Of a DNA stretch of 64,000 nucleotides, positions 17,455-26,287 are shown piece after piece (the stretch's first letter is position 1; every line of letters begins with the position of its first letter). The position numbers were made by a program, and so were the translations under genes. Source of the stretch: Xanthobacteraceae bacterium (GTDB lineage: Bacteria > Pseudomonadota > Alphaproteobacteria > Rhizobiales > Xanthobacteraceae); contig JALHRD010000011.1 of assembly GCA_022841625.1 (NCBI GenBank), positions 88,280 to 152,279 of the forward strand. The letters run 5' to 3'. The notes under the pieces are model-generated. The model was not told where the DNA came from. It saw nothing but the letters and a program-made list of their open reading frames with translations, and made no database searches.

Positions 17455-18234
17455 ATGTGCGGACGCTATCTCATCATCTCAACGCCGGAAGCAATGCGGC
17501 GGCTGTTTGGCTATCCCGAGCAGCCGAATTTTCCGGCGCGCTATAATGTGGCGCCAACCCAGCCGATTCCGATCGTGCGATTGGCGGATGGCAAGCGCCA
17601 GTTCGCGCTGGTGCGCTGGGGCTTGATCCCGGCCTGGGTGAAGGATCCGCGAACGTTCTCGCTGGTGTTGCAGGCGCGCAGCGATTCCGTGCTCGACAAG
17701 CCCTCGTTCCGCAATGCAATGAAACGCCGGCGCTGCCTGATTCCGGCCGACGGCTTCTATGAGTGGAACGAGGCGACCAAGCCGCGCCGGCCCTATGTGG
17801 TGCGGCCGCGCGACGGCGGCCCGGTGGCGTTCGCCGGGTTGTGGGAATGCTGGATCGGCCCCAATGGCGAGGAGATGGAAACCGCCGCCATCATCACTAC
17901 CGACGCCAACAAGACGCTGCATCCGATCCATCACCGCATGCCGGTGGTGGTGCCGCCCGAGGCGTTCGATGTCTGGCTCGATTGCCTGAATTTCGATGCC
18001 AATGCCGCAGCCGATTTGCTGGTGCCTGCGCCGGAGGATCTGTTCGAAGCCTACGAAATTTCCCTCGCGGTCAACCGCGTCGCCAACGATCATCCCGGAT
18101 TGCTGGAGCCGGTGCGTCCCCGCGAACATGCCCTGGAGCAGACCAGCGCGCCCGCTCCGCCCGAACCAACCGCGGCGCCGGCCAAGCGTGCAAGGAAACC
18201 CAAGAAGGACGACCGGCAATCGTCGCTGTTTTAG
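17455..18234 (+). CDS. SOS-response-associated peptidase, SRAP family (YedK/HMCES-like)
   Basis: A 259-residue SRAP protein that crosslinks to abasic sites in single-stranded DNA and protects them. It starts MCGRY, exposing the catalytic Cys2 after Met removal. The block CLIPADGFYEW carries the Glu (near residue 102) and HPIHHRMPVV the His (near 158). Where other family members have Asn-Ala-Arg, this one reads QARSDS; the Gln is unusual. The basic Pro/Ala tail (about residues 225-259) is an extra. It is divergent from the toxin-antitoxin remnant. Confidence 0.93.
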   Translation: MCGRYLIISTPEAMRRLFGYPEQPNFPARYNVAPTQPIPIVRLADGKRQFALVRWGLIPAWVKDPRTFSLVLQARSDSVLDKPSFRNAMKRRRCLIPADGFYEWNEATKPRRPYVVRPRDGGPVAFAGLWECWIGPNGEEMETAAIITTDANKTLHPIHHRMPVVVPPEAFDVWLDCLNFDANAAADLLVPAPEDLFEAYEISLAVNRVANDHPGLLEPVRPREHALEQTSAPAPPEPTAAPAKRARKPKKDDRQSSLF

Positions 18235-18265
18235 CGCGTAGACCGGGTTTTCGCGTGCGCGCGCG

Positions 18266-19696
18266 TCACAGCACCTTGCCGGGATTGAGGATCCCGTTCG
18301 GGTCGAACATCCGCTTGAAGCCGCGCATCAGCTCATAGGCGACCGGGTCCTTCACCGACGGCAAGAGCGCGCGCTTCATGACGCCGATGCCGTGTTCGGC
18401 GGAGATCGAGCCGGCATGCTTGGCGACCACCGCGAACACCGCGTCGTTGACCGCGTCCCAATGCTTGAGGAATTCCGCCCGGTCGGCGCCGACCGGCTGA
18501 GAGACGTTGTAGTGGATGTTGCCGTCGCCGAGATGGCCGAACGGCACCGGCCGGCAGCCGGGGATCATGGCCTCGACCTTGGCGGTCGCTTCCGCGATGA
18601 AATCGGGCACCGCGTTCACCGGCACCGACACATCCTGCTTGATCGAGCCGCCTTCGTATTTCTGCGTGTCGGCGATGTGATGGCGCAGAAGCCACATTGC
18701 CTTGGTCTGGTCGAGGCTTTCGGCGATGGTGGCGTCTTCGATCAGCTTGCGCTCGGCGCCGGTCGCCAGGATGTCTTCCAGTATTGCGCGCAGGCCCTCG
18801 CGCGCCTGGGTCGATAATTCCATCAGCACATACCAGCGGTGCTTGCGGGTGAGCGGATCGCGGCACATCGGTGCGTGCCTGACCGCGAATTCGAGCGCGA
18901 CGCGCGGGATCAGCTCAAAGCCGGTGACGCTGCCGCCGGCGCGCTCATAGGCAAGCTTGAGCAGCGTAAGCGCTTCATGCGGCGAGGGCAGCCCGATAAA
19001 CGCGGTCTCGACCGAACGCGGTCGCGGAAACAGCCGCAGCACCGCGGCGGTGATAATGCCAAGCGTGCCTTCGGCGCCGATAAAAATGTGGCGGAGGTCG
19101 TAGCCGGTATTGTCCTTCTTGAGCTTGCGCAGATTGTTGAGCACGCGCCCGTCGGCCAGCACCACTTCGAGCCCCATCACCAATTCGCGCGCGACGCCAT
19201 AGGCCAACGCGCCGGTGCCACCGGCATTGGTCGAGAGGTTGCCGCCGATGGTGCAACTGCCCTCGGCGCCGAGCGACAGCGGGAACAGCCGGTTCTCGGC
19301 GGCGGCGGCTTCCTGCGCCTTGATCAGCACCACGCCGGCTTCGCAGGTCATGGTGTTGGAGGTGGCGTCGACTTCGCGGATCCGGTCGAGCCGCTTGAGC
19401 GACAGCAGCATCTCGCCATTGTGCGGCGTCTGTCCGCCGACCAGTCCGGTGTTGCCGCCCTGCGGCACGATCGGCGTGCCGGTTTCGTTGGCGAGCTTCA
19501 AGATCGCCGACACTTCCGCCACTGAGCCGGGCCGCAGCACCATTGGCGAGCGGCCGCGATAGAGCCCGCGATCCTCGATCATATAGGGCTCGATATCGTT
19601 GGCCTGGGTCAGCGCATAGCGATCGCCGACAATGGCCGCGAAGCGGGCCAGCAACTCGGGTGAGGGGGCTTTGACCGGACGTTCGAGAATATTCAT
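18266..19696 (-). CDS. FAD-linked D-2-hydroxyacid dehydrogenase (GlcD/D2HGDH-like)
   Basis: A 476-residue flavoenzyme of the FAD_binding_4 plus FAD-oxidase_C family. The nucleotide-binding part has VPQGGNTGLVGGQTPHNGE (about residues 85-105) and GNLSTNAGGTGALAYGVARE; the C-terminal metal-binding part has FGHLGDGNIHYNVSQP and AEHGIGVMKR. These histidines and glutamates are those of D-2-hydroxyglutarate and D-lactate dehydrogenases. The substrate cannot be fixed from sequence; D-2-hydroxyglutarate is most likely because of length and the C-terminal block. It is a single gene; the Sua5 gene lies 73 bases upstream on the same strand. Confidence 0.88.
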   Translation of the reverse strand: MNILERPVKAPSPELLARFAAIVGDRYALTQANDIEPYMIEDRGLYRGRSPMVLRPGSVAEVSAILKLANETGTPIVPQGGNTGLVGGQTPHNGEMLLSLKRLDRIREVDATSNTMTCEAGVVLIKAQEAAAAENRLFPLSLGAEGSCTIGGNLSTNAGGTGALAYGVARELVMGLEVVLADGRVLNNLRKLKKDNTGYDLRHIFIGAEGTLGIITAAVLRLFPRPRSVETAFIGLPSPHEALTLLKLAYERAGGSVTGFELIPRVALEFAVRHAPMCRDPLTRKHRWYVLMELSTQAREGLRAILEDILATGAERKLIEDATIAESLDQTKAMWLLRHHIADTQKYEGGSIKQDVSVPVNAVPDFIAEATAKVEAMIPGCRPVPFGHLGDGNIHYNVSQPVGADRAEFLKHWDAVNDAVFAVVAKHAGSISAEHGIGVMKRALLPSVKDPVAYELMRGFKRMFDPNGILNPGKVL

Positions 19697-19769
19697 GCGA
19701 TGCTCACGATAACAAAGAATGCGCGGACTATAGCGCGTCGCGGCGCGATATTCACGTCATCGCGCAACG

Positions 19770-20756
19770 TTACGGTCGGGGCGCGGCGGCGCGGCGGAGC
19801 CGGTCGTTGATCGCCTCGCCCAGCCCCTCATGGGGCACCGGCATGACCGCAATGGCGCTGGCGCCCACGGCGTCGAGCGCGCGCAGGTGCGAGAACAGGT
19901 TGGCGGCCGCCTCAATCAGATCGCCGTGCGCGGACAGGTTCAGCATGTGCGCCGCGCCACCCGGCGGTTTTGGGCCGAACGCCAGCAGCGCCTCGCCGGC
20001 GGCGACGTTGCGCGCATCGAGCCGCAGCGGACTGCGCGGCGCATAATGCGACGCAAGCTGGCCGGGCGCGAGCGGCGCCTCGCCTTCGTCGGTGAGGTCC
20101 TGATGCGGTGCTTCGCTGAGCGCATGCCCAAGCACGCGCTCGATCGCGGCGCGCGGCACGCCACCCGGCCGCAGCAGCGTGGGCGCGCCGAGGCAGGCGA
20201 CAATGGTCGACTCGACCCCGACCGGCGTTGCACCACCATCGACGATCAGGTCGATGCGGCCGCGCAGATCGGCCAGCACATGCTGGGCGGCGGTTGGCGA
20301 AACGTGGCCGGAGCGGTTGGCCGATGGCGCGACCACCGGCCGTCCGAACGCCACCAGGATGTCACGCGCCACCGCATGGTCCGGCACGCGCACCGCGATG
20401 CTGTCGAGCCCGCCGGTGGCGAGTTCGGCCACCGGGCAGCCTTCCGCCTTGGGCAGCACCAGGGTCAGCGGCCCCGGCCACAGCGCGGCGGCCAGCCGCT
20501 CGGCCGCCGGGTCAAACCGCGCCAGCCGGCGGGCCGCCGCCAGGTCCGGCACATGGGCGATTAGCGGGTTGAACGCCGGCCGGCCCTTGGCGGCGTAAAG
20601 CCGCGCCACCGCGATACCATCGGCCGCGTCGGCGCCCAGGCCATAGACGGTCTCGGTCGGAAAGGCGACCAGCCCGCCGCGCGCCAGGCAGCCCGCCGCA
20701 GCGTCAATGGCCGCGGCATCGGCCTTAATAACACGCGTTGTCAGCTCGATGGCCAC
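19770..20756 (-). CDS. tsaC: L-threonylcarbamoyladenylate synthase, Sua5/YrdC family
   Basis: A 328-residue enzyme that makes threonylcarbamoyl-AMP from threonine, bicarbonate and ATP for the t6A37 modification of tRNA. The YrdC domain (about residues 10-200) has GGLVAFPTETVYGLGADA, KGRPAFNPLIAHV, LWPGPLTLVLP and PSANRSGHVSPT. The extra C-terminal Sua5 domain (about 215-325) makes it the long form; Sua5 is an alternative symbol. The tRNA-Pro gene lies just beyond its start on the opposite strand. Confidence 0.93.
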   Translation of the reverse strand: MAIELTTRVIKADAAAIDAAAGCLARGGLVAFPTETVYGLGADAADGIAVARLYAAKGRPAFNPLIAHVPDLAAARRLARFDPAAERLAAALWPGPLTLVLPKAEGCPVAELATGGLDSIAVRVPDHAVARDILVAFGRPVVAPSANRSGHVSPTAAQHVLADLRGRIDLIVDGGATPVGVESTIVACLGAPTLLRPGGVPRAAIERVLGHALSEAPHQDLTDEGEAPLAPGQLASHYAPRSPLRLDARNVAAGEALLAFGPKPPGGAAHMLNLSAHGDLIEAAANLFSHLRALDAVGASAIAVMPVPHEGLGEAINDRLRRAAAPRP

Positions 20757-20811
20757 GTTCTACCTCGTGCTTGCAGCCCCCGTGGGCCGTCGTTATAACC
20801 CAGCCCAATGT

Positions 20812-20888
20812 CGGAGTGTGGCTCAGCCTGGTAGAGCACCTCGTTCGGGACGAGGGGGTCGTAGGTTCAAATCCTATCACTCCGACCA
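20812..20888 (+). tRNA. tRNA-Pro (CGG)
   Basis: A 77-base cloverleaf with acceptor arms CGGAGTG and CACTCCG, discriminator A and encoded CCA. The anticodon stem CTCGT/ACGAG encloses TTCGGGA, giving anticodon CGG (reads CCG). The T-arm has GGTTCAAATCC. All four stems pair. Confidence 0.95.
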
Positions 20889-21017
20889 GCCTTCGCTCAT
20901 CGAGCTTAGGCCCTTCGGCGAGTTCGACCAGGACGAAGGGTTTCCCGCGCCACAGCGCGCCGGTCCCTGCCAAATATGCGGGGGTAATCACGATTATCCC
21001 TGACGCCGCCGATCAGT

Positions 21018-21749
21018 TCACCGCACCCGGGCGCGCCGGTCTGATCCGAACATCTCCTGCTCGCGCGCATTGATCGGCGCCGCCGGGGCGACGGTGCCGT
21101 CATCGGCGACAAACACCATCGGGCCGACGCGGCGCTCCTCGAATACGGCCGCGACCAGCGGATGGCCGCGCCACGCCAGCGTGTCGAGATTGAGCCGGTT
21201 GTGGCGGACCTCGGGCGATCCGGTTTCGGTTGGCGTGTGGCCATGCACGATATAGGGGCCGTGGTCGCTTTGGTCGGAGAGGAACGGCTCGCGAATCCAC
21301 AGCAGGTCGGCCTTGCTCTGCTGGGCGAGCGGGATGCCGGGCATGATGCCGGCATGAACGAAAAAGCGCCGCTGATCGTTCGTCGATAGCGGCAGGCTTG
21401 CGAACCATGTCAGGTGCTCGGCCGGAATGTCCCGCGGGTCGCGCACATTGTAGCTGTCAAGCGTGGCGTCGCCGCCATTGGCGCGCCACATGTCTTCGTT
21501 TTCGCGGTTCACGGCGCCCAGCAGCATTTCTTCGTGATTGCCCCGGAGACAAACCATCTCGGCGGTTCGCTGGGCCTCGATCAACAGCGCGACTACTTCG
21601 CGGCTGCGCGCGCCGCGATCGATGTAATCGCCGAGCAACACAAAGCGCGCGGGGTTGTCGCCGCAGTGGTTGCGGCAATGGCGCAAAAGATTGGCAAGCT
21701 TGGTGAAGCTGCCATGGATATCGCCGATCGTGTAGGTCAGCAGTGGCAT
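21018..21749 (-). CDS. Serine/threonine-protein phosphatase-like metallophosphoesterase
   Basis: A 243-residue calcineurin-fold phosphatase. The metal motifs GDIHGS (residues 9-14), LLGDYIDRGARS, LRGNHEEM, FVHAGIMPG and VHGHTPTE are all intact, as in PrpA/PrpE and ApaH-like phosphatases. The ATG at 21749 gives MPLLTYTIGDIHG; the frame opens four codons earlier. A single-gene unit. Natural substrate unknown: protein phosphate or dinucleotide polyphosphate are both possible. Confidence 0.88.
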   Translation of the reverse strand: MPLLTYTIGDIHGSFTKLANLLRHCRNHCGDNPARFVLLGDYIDRGARSREVVALLIEAQRTAEMVCLRGNHEEMLLGAVNRENEDMWRANGGDATLDSYNVRDPRDIPAEHLTWFASLPLSTNDQRRFFVHAGIMPGIPLAQQSKADLLWIREPFLSDQSDHGPYIVHGHTPTETGSPEVRHNRLNLDTLAWRGHPLVAAVFEERRVGPMVFVADDGTVAPAAPINAREQEMFGSDRRARVR

Positions 21750-21867
21750 CGAATTTTCCAAGCCGCGAATAGCGGCGGTCGCTTACATGGCCCGCTAAGT
21801 GGTCAAAATTTCGGCGGGTGGCGTCGCTTGGGCGTGTCGTTTTGGCGCGCCCGGTCGGTTTTGGCCG

Positions 21868-21942
21868 CTAGTGTCCCGATTCCGAAGTTCGTATCATTTT
21901 GCAGCACCCCCGTTTACGAACTTCGGAATCGAAGGACACTAG
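21868..21942. repeat. Palindromic intergenic repeat, family 1
   Basis: A 75-base element with arms of 26 and 28 bases: 21868-21893 (starts CTAGTGTCC) and 21915-21942 (ends GGACACTAG), pairing apart from a two-base bulge. The centre (about 21 bases) contains ATTTTGCAGC. The reverse complement of a more degenerate copy lies at 36308-36379 and shares the arm core and ATTTTGCAGC. It may act as a REP-like or terminator structure. Confidence 0.85.
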
Positions 21943-21955
21943 CAACTCATTGAGT

Positions 21956-22033
21956 CTAGTGTGGCTTTGGTTCAGAAGTCCGCTATCCGGACTTGCCGCG
22001 AGAATGTAGCGGACTTCTGAACCGCCACACTAG
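21956..22033. repeat. Palindromic intergenic repeat, family 2
   Basis: A 78-base element with arms 21956-21985 and 22007-22033. Both ends read CTAGTGTGG / CCACACTAG and the inner core is GGTTCAGAAGTCCGCTA with its exact complement. Only a short bulge breaks the pairing. It sits 13 bases after the family-1 palindrome, with different sequence but the same CTAGTGT end. Confidence 0.85.
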
Positions 22034-22171
22034 CGGCGGCCTTGTGCCGGCAGGTTAGGGACGCTTTACTTTGACGTGGCGGTCCTGGACGGCGCCGACT
22101 CAAGCTCAGAGTCCCAAGACATTGCCTCAAGACATAAGCCCGGGATACCGGCAGACCAAGGAGGGACTAGC

Positions 22172-23158
22172 ATGATTTCAAGGCGAAGACTGCTCCGGGC
22201 GACCGCGCTGGGGTCGATTTCAGCAATTTCGTTAAAAACGCTCGGGGGCGCCGCGCATGGGCAAGCCTATCCGACCCGGCCGCTGCGCTGGATTGTCGGT
22301 TATCCACCGGGCGGGGCGACCGATATCGTCGCGCGTATTGTCGGAGCCTATCTGAGCGACGCGCTCGGCCAACAGGTGATCATCGAGAACCGGCCGGGCG
22401 CCGGCAATAATCTCGGCACCGAGGCGGTGGTGAGCGCCGCGCCCGATGGCTACACGCTACTGCTGGTCAATCCGGCCAATGCGATCAATACGACGCTCTA
22501 CAAGAAACTGTCGTTCAACTATCTGCAGGACACCATCCAGGTGGCCGGCATCATCCGGGTGCCGAATGTCATGGAAGTGAATCCATCGGTTCCGGCCACG
22601 ACCGTCGCCGAGTTTATTGCCTATGCCAAAGCCAATCCCGGCAAGATCAATTGGGCGACCTCGGGCAACGGTACCTCGGTGCATTTGTCGGGCGAATTGT
22701 TCAAGATGATGACCGGCGTCCAACTGCAACACGTTCCCTATCGCGGTTCCGCGCCCGCATTGACCGACATGCTGTCGGGTCAGGTGCAAGTGATGTTCGA
22801 CAACATGCCGCCGTCGCTGCCGCACATTAAGGCCGGCAAGCTGCGGGCGCTTGCCGTGACGACGGCGCAGCGTTCCGAAGCATTGCCGGATGTGCCGACC
22901 GTGGGCGAGACCGTGCCCGGCTACGAGGCCAGCGCGTTTTTTGGCGTGGCGGTGCCTAAGGGTACGCCGTCGAACATCGTCGAGCGGCTCAATCGTGAGG
23001 TCAATGCGGCGCTGAAGGATCCGAAAGTGCGGACGCGCCTTGCCGAACTCGGCGGCATTCAGATCGGCGGTACGCCGGCGGACTTCACCCGGCTGGTGAC
23101 CGATGAAACCGCGAAGTGGGAAAAAGTCATCCGGGTTGGAAAAGTGACGCTGGAATGA
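22172..23158 (+). CDS. Bug-family tripartite-tricarboxylate binding protein (classical)
   Basis: A 328-residue periplasmic receptor. The signal has a twin-arginine look (MISRRRLLRATALGSISAIS) and cleavage near AHG-QAYP. Family blocks: YPTRPLRWIVGYPPGGATDI, IIENRPGAGNNLGTEAVV, AAPDGYTLLLVNPANAIN, HVPYRGSAPALTDMLSGQVQ. The ATG at 22172 has AGGAGGG upstream. No TctA/TctB genes are near, so it is another orphan receptor. The two palindromic repeats precede it. Confidence 0.92.
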   Translation: MISRRRLLRATALGSISAISLKTLGGAAHGQAYPTRPLRWIVGYPPGGATDIVARIVGAYLSDALGQQVIIENRPGAGNNLGTEAVVSAAPDGYTLLLVNPANAINTTLYKKLSFNYLQDTIQVAGIIRVPNVMEVNPSVPATTVAEFIAYAKANPGKINWATSGNGTSVHLSGELFKMMTGVQLQHVPYRGSAPALTDMLSGQVQVMFDNMPPSLPHIKAGKLRALAVTTAQRSEALPDVPTVGETVPGYEASAFFGVAVPKGTPSNIVERLNREVNAALKDPKVRTRLAELGGIQIGGTPADFTRLVTDETAKWEKVIRVGKVTLE

Positions 23159-23232
23159 TCGCAGCCGCGGCTGAAGCGGTATTGACCATGGCGGCGGGAA
23201 CCCGCATGGCGTTGGTTCATGGGCGATGACAC

Positions 23233-24150
23233 ATGAGCGACGACATTCCCTTCGATAAGCGCTTCGACCTCGCGCCCGGCAAAGCCGAGGCGGTGGCGCC
23301 GGGCATCCGCCGCATTCTCTGCAATAATCCCGGGCCGTTCACATTCAAGGGAACGGTCAGCTATATTGTCGGCCATGGCAGCGTTGCCATCGTCGATCCA
23401 GGGCCGCTCGACGAAGCGCATATCGCGGCGCTGCTTGACACCGTGCGCGGCGAGACGGTGACGCATATCTTCGTTACCCACACCCATCGCGATCATTCGC
23501 CGGCGGCGGCGCGGATCAAGGCCGCGACCGGGGCGCCGACTTACGCCGAAGGGCCGCATCGGCGGGCGCGCCCGATCGATATCGGCGAAACGCGGCCGCT
23601 CGATTCCGGCGGCGATACCGACTTCCGCCCCGATCGCATTTTGAAGGATGGCGATGTCGTCGAAGGCGCGGGCTGGGCGCTGGAGGCGATGACTACGCCC
23701 GGCCATTGCGCCAACCACATGGCCTTCGCGCTCAAGGCCACCGATTTCCTGTTTGTGGGCGATCATGTGATGGCGTGGTCAACGCCAGTGGTGGCGCCGC
23801 CCGACGGCGCGATGAGCGATTACATGGCATCGCTCGACAAGCTCGCACGACGGCCGGAAACCACCTATTATCCGGGCCACGGCGCCGCCGTGCGCGACGC
23901 GCCGAATTATGTGCAGCACTTCATCCGTCACCGCCGCGCCCGCGAGCGGGCGATCCTCGACCGGCTGAAGGCGGGCGAAACCGACATCCCGGCGCTGGTG
24001 CGTGACATTTACATCGGTCTCGATCCGCGGCTCACCAAGGCGGCGGGCCTTTCGGTACTTGCCCATCTTGAGGATCTGGTGGCGCGCGGCCAGGTTCGAA
24101 CCGAAGGCACGCCGGCGGTCGGCGGTCGCTACCGGTTGGCGGTCGGCTGA
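23233..24150 (+). CDS. MBL-fold metallo-hydrolase (LACTB2-like)
   Basis: A 305-residue metallo-beta-lactamase-fold enzyme. The zinc motif THTHRDHSPAAA (about residue 83) is intact, with later ligands in TTPGHCANHM and FVGDHVM. The C-terminal winged-helix-like region (about 235-300) is like that of LACTB2/RNase Z-type relatives. Homologues act on nucleic acids or thioesters; the substrate is not known. It is 74 bases behind the Bug gene. Its end overlaps the opposing DUF1499 gene by 22 bases. Confidence 0.85.
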   Translation: MSDDIPFDKRFDLAPGKAEAVAPGIRRILCNNPGPFTFKGTVSYIVGHGSVAIVDPGPLDEAHIAALLDTVRGETVTHIFVTHTHRDHSPAAARIKAATGAPTYAEGPHRRARPIDIGETRPLDSGGDTDFRPDRILKDGDVVEGAGWALEAMTTPGHCANHMAFALKATDFLFVGDHVMAWSTPVVAPPDGAMSDYMASLDKLARRPETTYYPGHGAAVRDAPNYVQHFIRHRRARERAILDRLKAGETDIPALVRDIYIGLDPRLTKAAGLSVLAHLEDLVARGQVRTEGTPAVGGRYRLAVG

Positions 24151-25025
24151 GCTTTGGGCGCCGCTTTGGGCGGCGGCGATTTCTGCTGACCCTTGGGTGG
24201 CGCTTTGGCCGGGCCCTTCGGGCGGGCGACCGGCGGCGGCTCGTCTGGCGCCTGGTTGGCGAACTCATTCTCGATGTCTTCGAGCAACTGCCGAACCCTT
24301 GCGGCATTGGTGCCAAAATCGAACAGACCGTAACGCGACGATGAGCGGACATCGACACGGGCGCCGCCTTCGAACGCGCGGACTCGCACAATCACGTCGT
24401 CGCGGAAACCCATGATCGGCGTGCGCGCCACCGCTTCGATGCGACCTTCTGGCCGGCCCTGATCGGGTGCGCGCGCTTCGACGACACGCCATCGGCGACT
24501 GTTCACGACCGCCAGTGCGGCGTCGTAGGCCGCGCGCGTACTAATATCGCCATCGAGCGGCTCGATGTCGGGATAGAATTCGATCTGCTGTTCCGCTGCG
24601 GCTAGGCCGGCATAGGCGATCGGGTTGGCATCGCGCGGCCGTGCTTTGGCGAGAGTGTCGAAGCGCGGCGGGTCGATCGGATCGGTGGTGATGTCGTAGA
24701 TCCAGGGCAGATTGCGCGCCTTGATCACGATATAGGCGGGATAGGCGAGCAGCAAAGTTGCGATGCCGACCGCGGTCAGCGCGGCGCCGATGCCGATATG
24801 GCCGTCCTTCCAGATTGTTGCAAAGGAGGCGAATGCGAACAGCAGGGCCAAGATCGCGAGTACGAGTGCCGCGCCAAACGTCGCCAGCGCCGGGCGAATT
24901 TCCAGGAAACCGGAATGCACAATGATGATCGACAGCACGGCGGCCGCCAGCGAGAACAGCGCAATGCGCCGTGCCCACAGCGCCAGCCGTGAGGTACCTT
25001 GGTGTATTGTGATGCGCCGCGCCAT
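24129..25025 (-). CDS. DUF1499 membrane protein
   Basis: A 298-residue protein. Residues about 15-110 contain three or four membrane helices (ALWARRIALFSLAAAVLSII, LATFGAALVLAILALLFAFA, LTAVGIATLLLAYPAYIVI). Residues about 115-265 form the DUF1499 domain, with NLPWIYDITTDPIDPPRFD and IEAVARTPIMGFRDDVIVRV. A Lys/Pro/Ala-rich tail (about 270-298) follows. The ATG at 25025 is preferred over 25061. It is divergent from the third Bug-type gene. Role unknown. Confidence 0.82.
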   Translation of the reverse strand: MARRITIHQGTSRLALWARRIALFSLAAAVLSIIIVHSGFLEIRPALATFGAALVLAILALLFAFASFATIWKDGHIGIGAALTAVGIATLLLAYPAYIVIKARNLPWIYDITTDPIDPPRFDTLAKARPRDANPIAYAGLAAAEQQIEFYPDIEPLDGDISTRAAYDAALAVVNSRRWRVVEARAPDQGRPEGRIEAVARTPIMGFRDDVIVRVRAFEGGARVDVRSSSRYGLFDFGTNAARVRQLLEDIENEFANQAPDEPPPVARPKGPAKAPPKGQQKSPPPKAAPKAQPTANR

Positions 25026-25204
25026 CCCGCGACCGATAATGCGATCCGACCGCGGTGGCAATAAGGCGCTGGGGCGTGTCCAACGGGGTGACAGTCACCG
25101 TGCAAAGCCGTTGCGGTAGGTTTCGCCACGGCCTACGAATCCGCCAGGAACGACCGTTCGGGGGTCCGCCGCCGAGCGTTCGAAAGCGTTGGGGGATTTG
25201 GAAA

Positions 25205-26251
25205 ATGCACGATCTTAAGCGTCGGGACGTTCGCGCGGCGTGTTGCGCCGCCTTGTTTGCCACCGCCGTCACAACCGTCATATCTCCGGCGGCGGCCCAG
25301 CAGGATTTCTATGCCGGCAAGCAGATCACGTTCGTGGTCGGCGCTGGCGTCGGCGGCGGTTATGACCTGCAGGCGCGCACCACCGCGCGGCATCTTGGAC
25401 GGCATATTCCCGGCAATCCGACGGTCGTGGTGCAGAATATGCCGGCCGCCGGCAGCATTGCCGCCACCAATTTTATGGCCGCCACCGCGCCAAAGGACGG
25501 CACCACGATCGCGCTGATCCAGCGCGGCATGCTGCTTGCCAAATTGACCAATCCCGCTGGCACGCGCTTCGATCTCGAACAATTTGGCTGGGTTGGCAGT
25601 CTCAACAGTGAGACCGCGGTGACTTTGTCGTGGAATGCGACGTCGCCGCATCGCACGGCGAAAGATCTGTTCGAGCGCGAATTGATCGTCGGCGGCATTG
25701 TCGGCGTCGATCCCGAGACCACGCCGCGGCTTTACAACTCGTTGATCGGGACCAAGTTCAGGATCGTGTCGGGCTACAACAGCACGGCGCAGATCGCGCT
25801 CGCCATCGAGCGCGGCGAAGTGCAGGGTATTGGCGACTGGTCATGGTCGAGCTTCAAGGCGGTGCGGCCCGATTGGATTCGCGACAAGAAAGTCGAGATT
25901 TTGATGCAGGGCGCGCTGCAAAACGATCCGGAACTGGCTGGTGTTCCCAACGCGCTCGACTTCATCAAGAGTCAGGCCGATCGCCAGGTGATGGAACTGC
26001 ATTTCACCCAAAAGACCGCGGCGCGCCCCGTGATTGTTCCCCCGGGCGTACCAGCGGAACGGCTTGCGATGCTGCGGCGCGCATTCGCGGCGCTCGGCCA
26101 GGACAAGGAATTCCTCGCCGAGGCGGCCAAGAGCAAGGTCGAGTTTAATTTCGTTCCGGGCGAAACCGTCGATAAGGTGGTGGCGCTGATTGTCGCAACG
26201 CCGCCCAGTATTGCCGAACGCTACGCCAAGGCATTTGCGCCCGCGCAATGA
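25205..26251 (+). CDS. Bug/TctC-type tricarboxylate-transport binding protein
   Basis: A 348-residue exported protein with a signal peptide (MHDLKRRDVRAACCAALFAT, cleavage near AAA-QQDF). The mature start FYAGKQITFVVGAGVGGGYD and IPGNPTVVVQNMPAAGSI match the receptor at 9287 closely, so the two are paralogues. The ATG at 25205 has GGGGGA eight bases upstream. No membrane subunits are nearby. The sarcosine-oxidase-like gene converges on it. Confidence 0.85.
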   Translation: MHDLKRRDVRAACCAALFATAVTTVISPAAAQQDFYAGKQITFVVGAGVGGGYDLQARTTARHLGRHIPGNPTVVVQNMPAAGSIAATNFMAATAPKDGTTIALIQRGMLLAKLTNPAGTRFDLEQFGWVGSLNSETAVTLSWNATSPHRTAKDLFERELIVGGIVGVDPETTPRLYNSLIGTKFRIVSGYNSTAQIALAIERGEVQGIGDWSWSSFKAVRPDWIRDKKVEILMQGALQNDPELAGVPNALDFIKSQADRQVMELHFTQKTAARPVIVPPGVPAERLAMLRRAFAALGQDKEFLAEAAKSKVEFNFVPGETVDKVVALIVATPPSIAERYAKAFAPAQ

Positions 26252-26287
26252 GGCTTGGCCGCGGTGTCGCGGCCAATGTCTGTCCTG

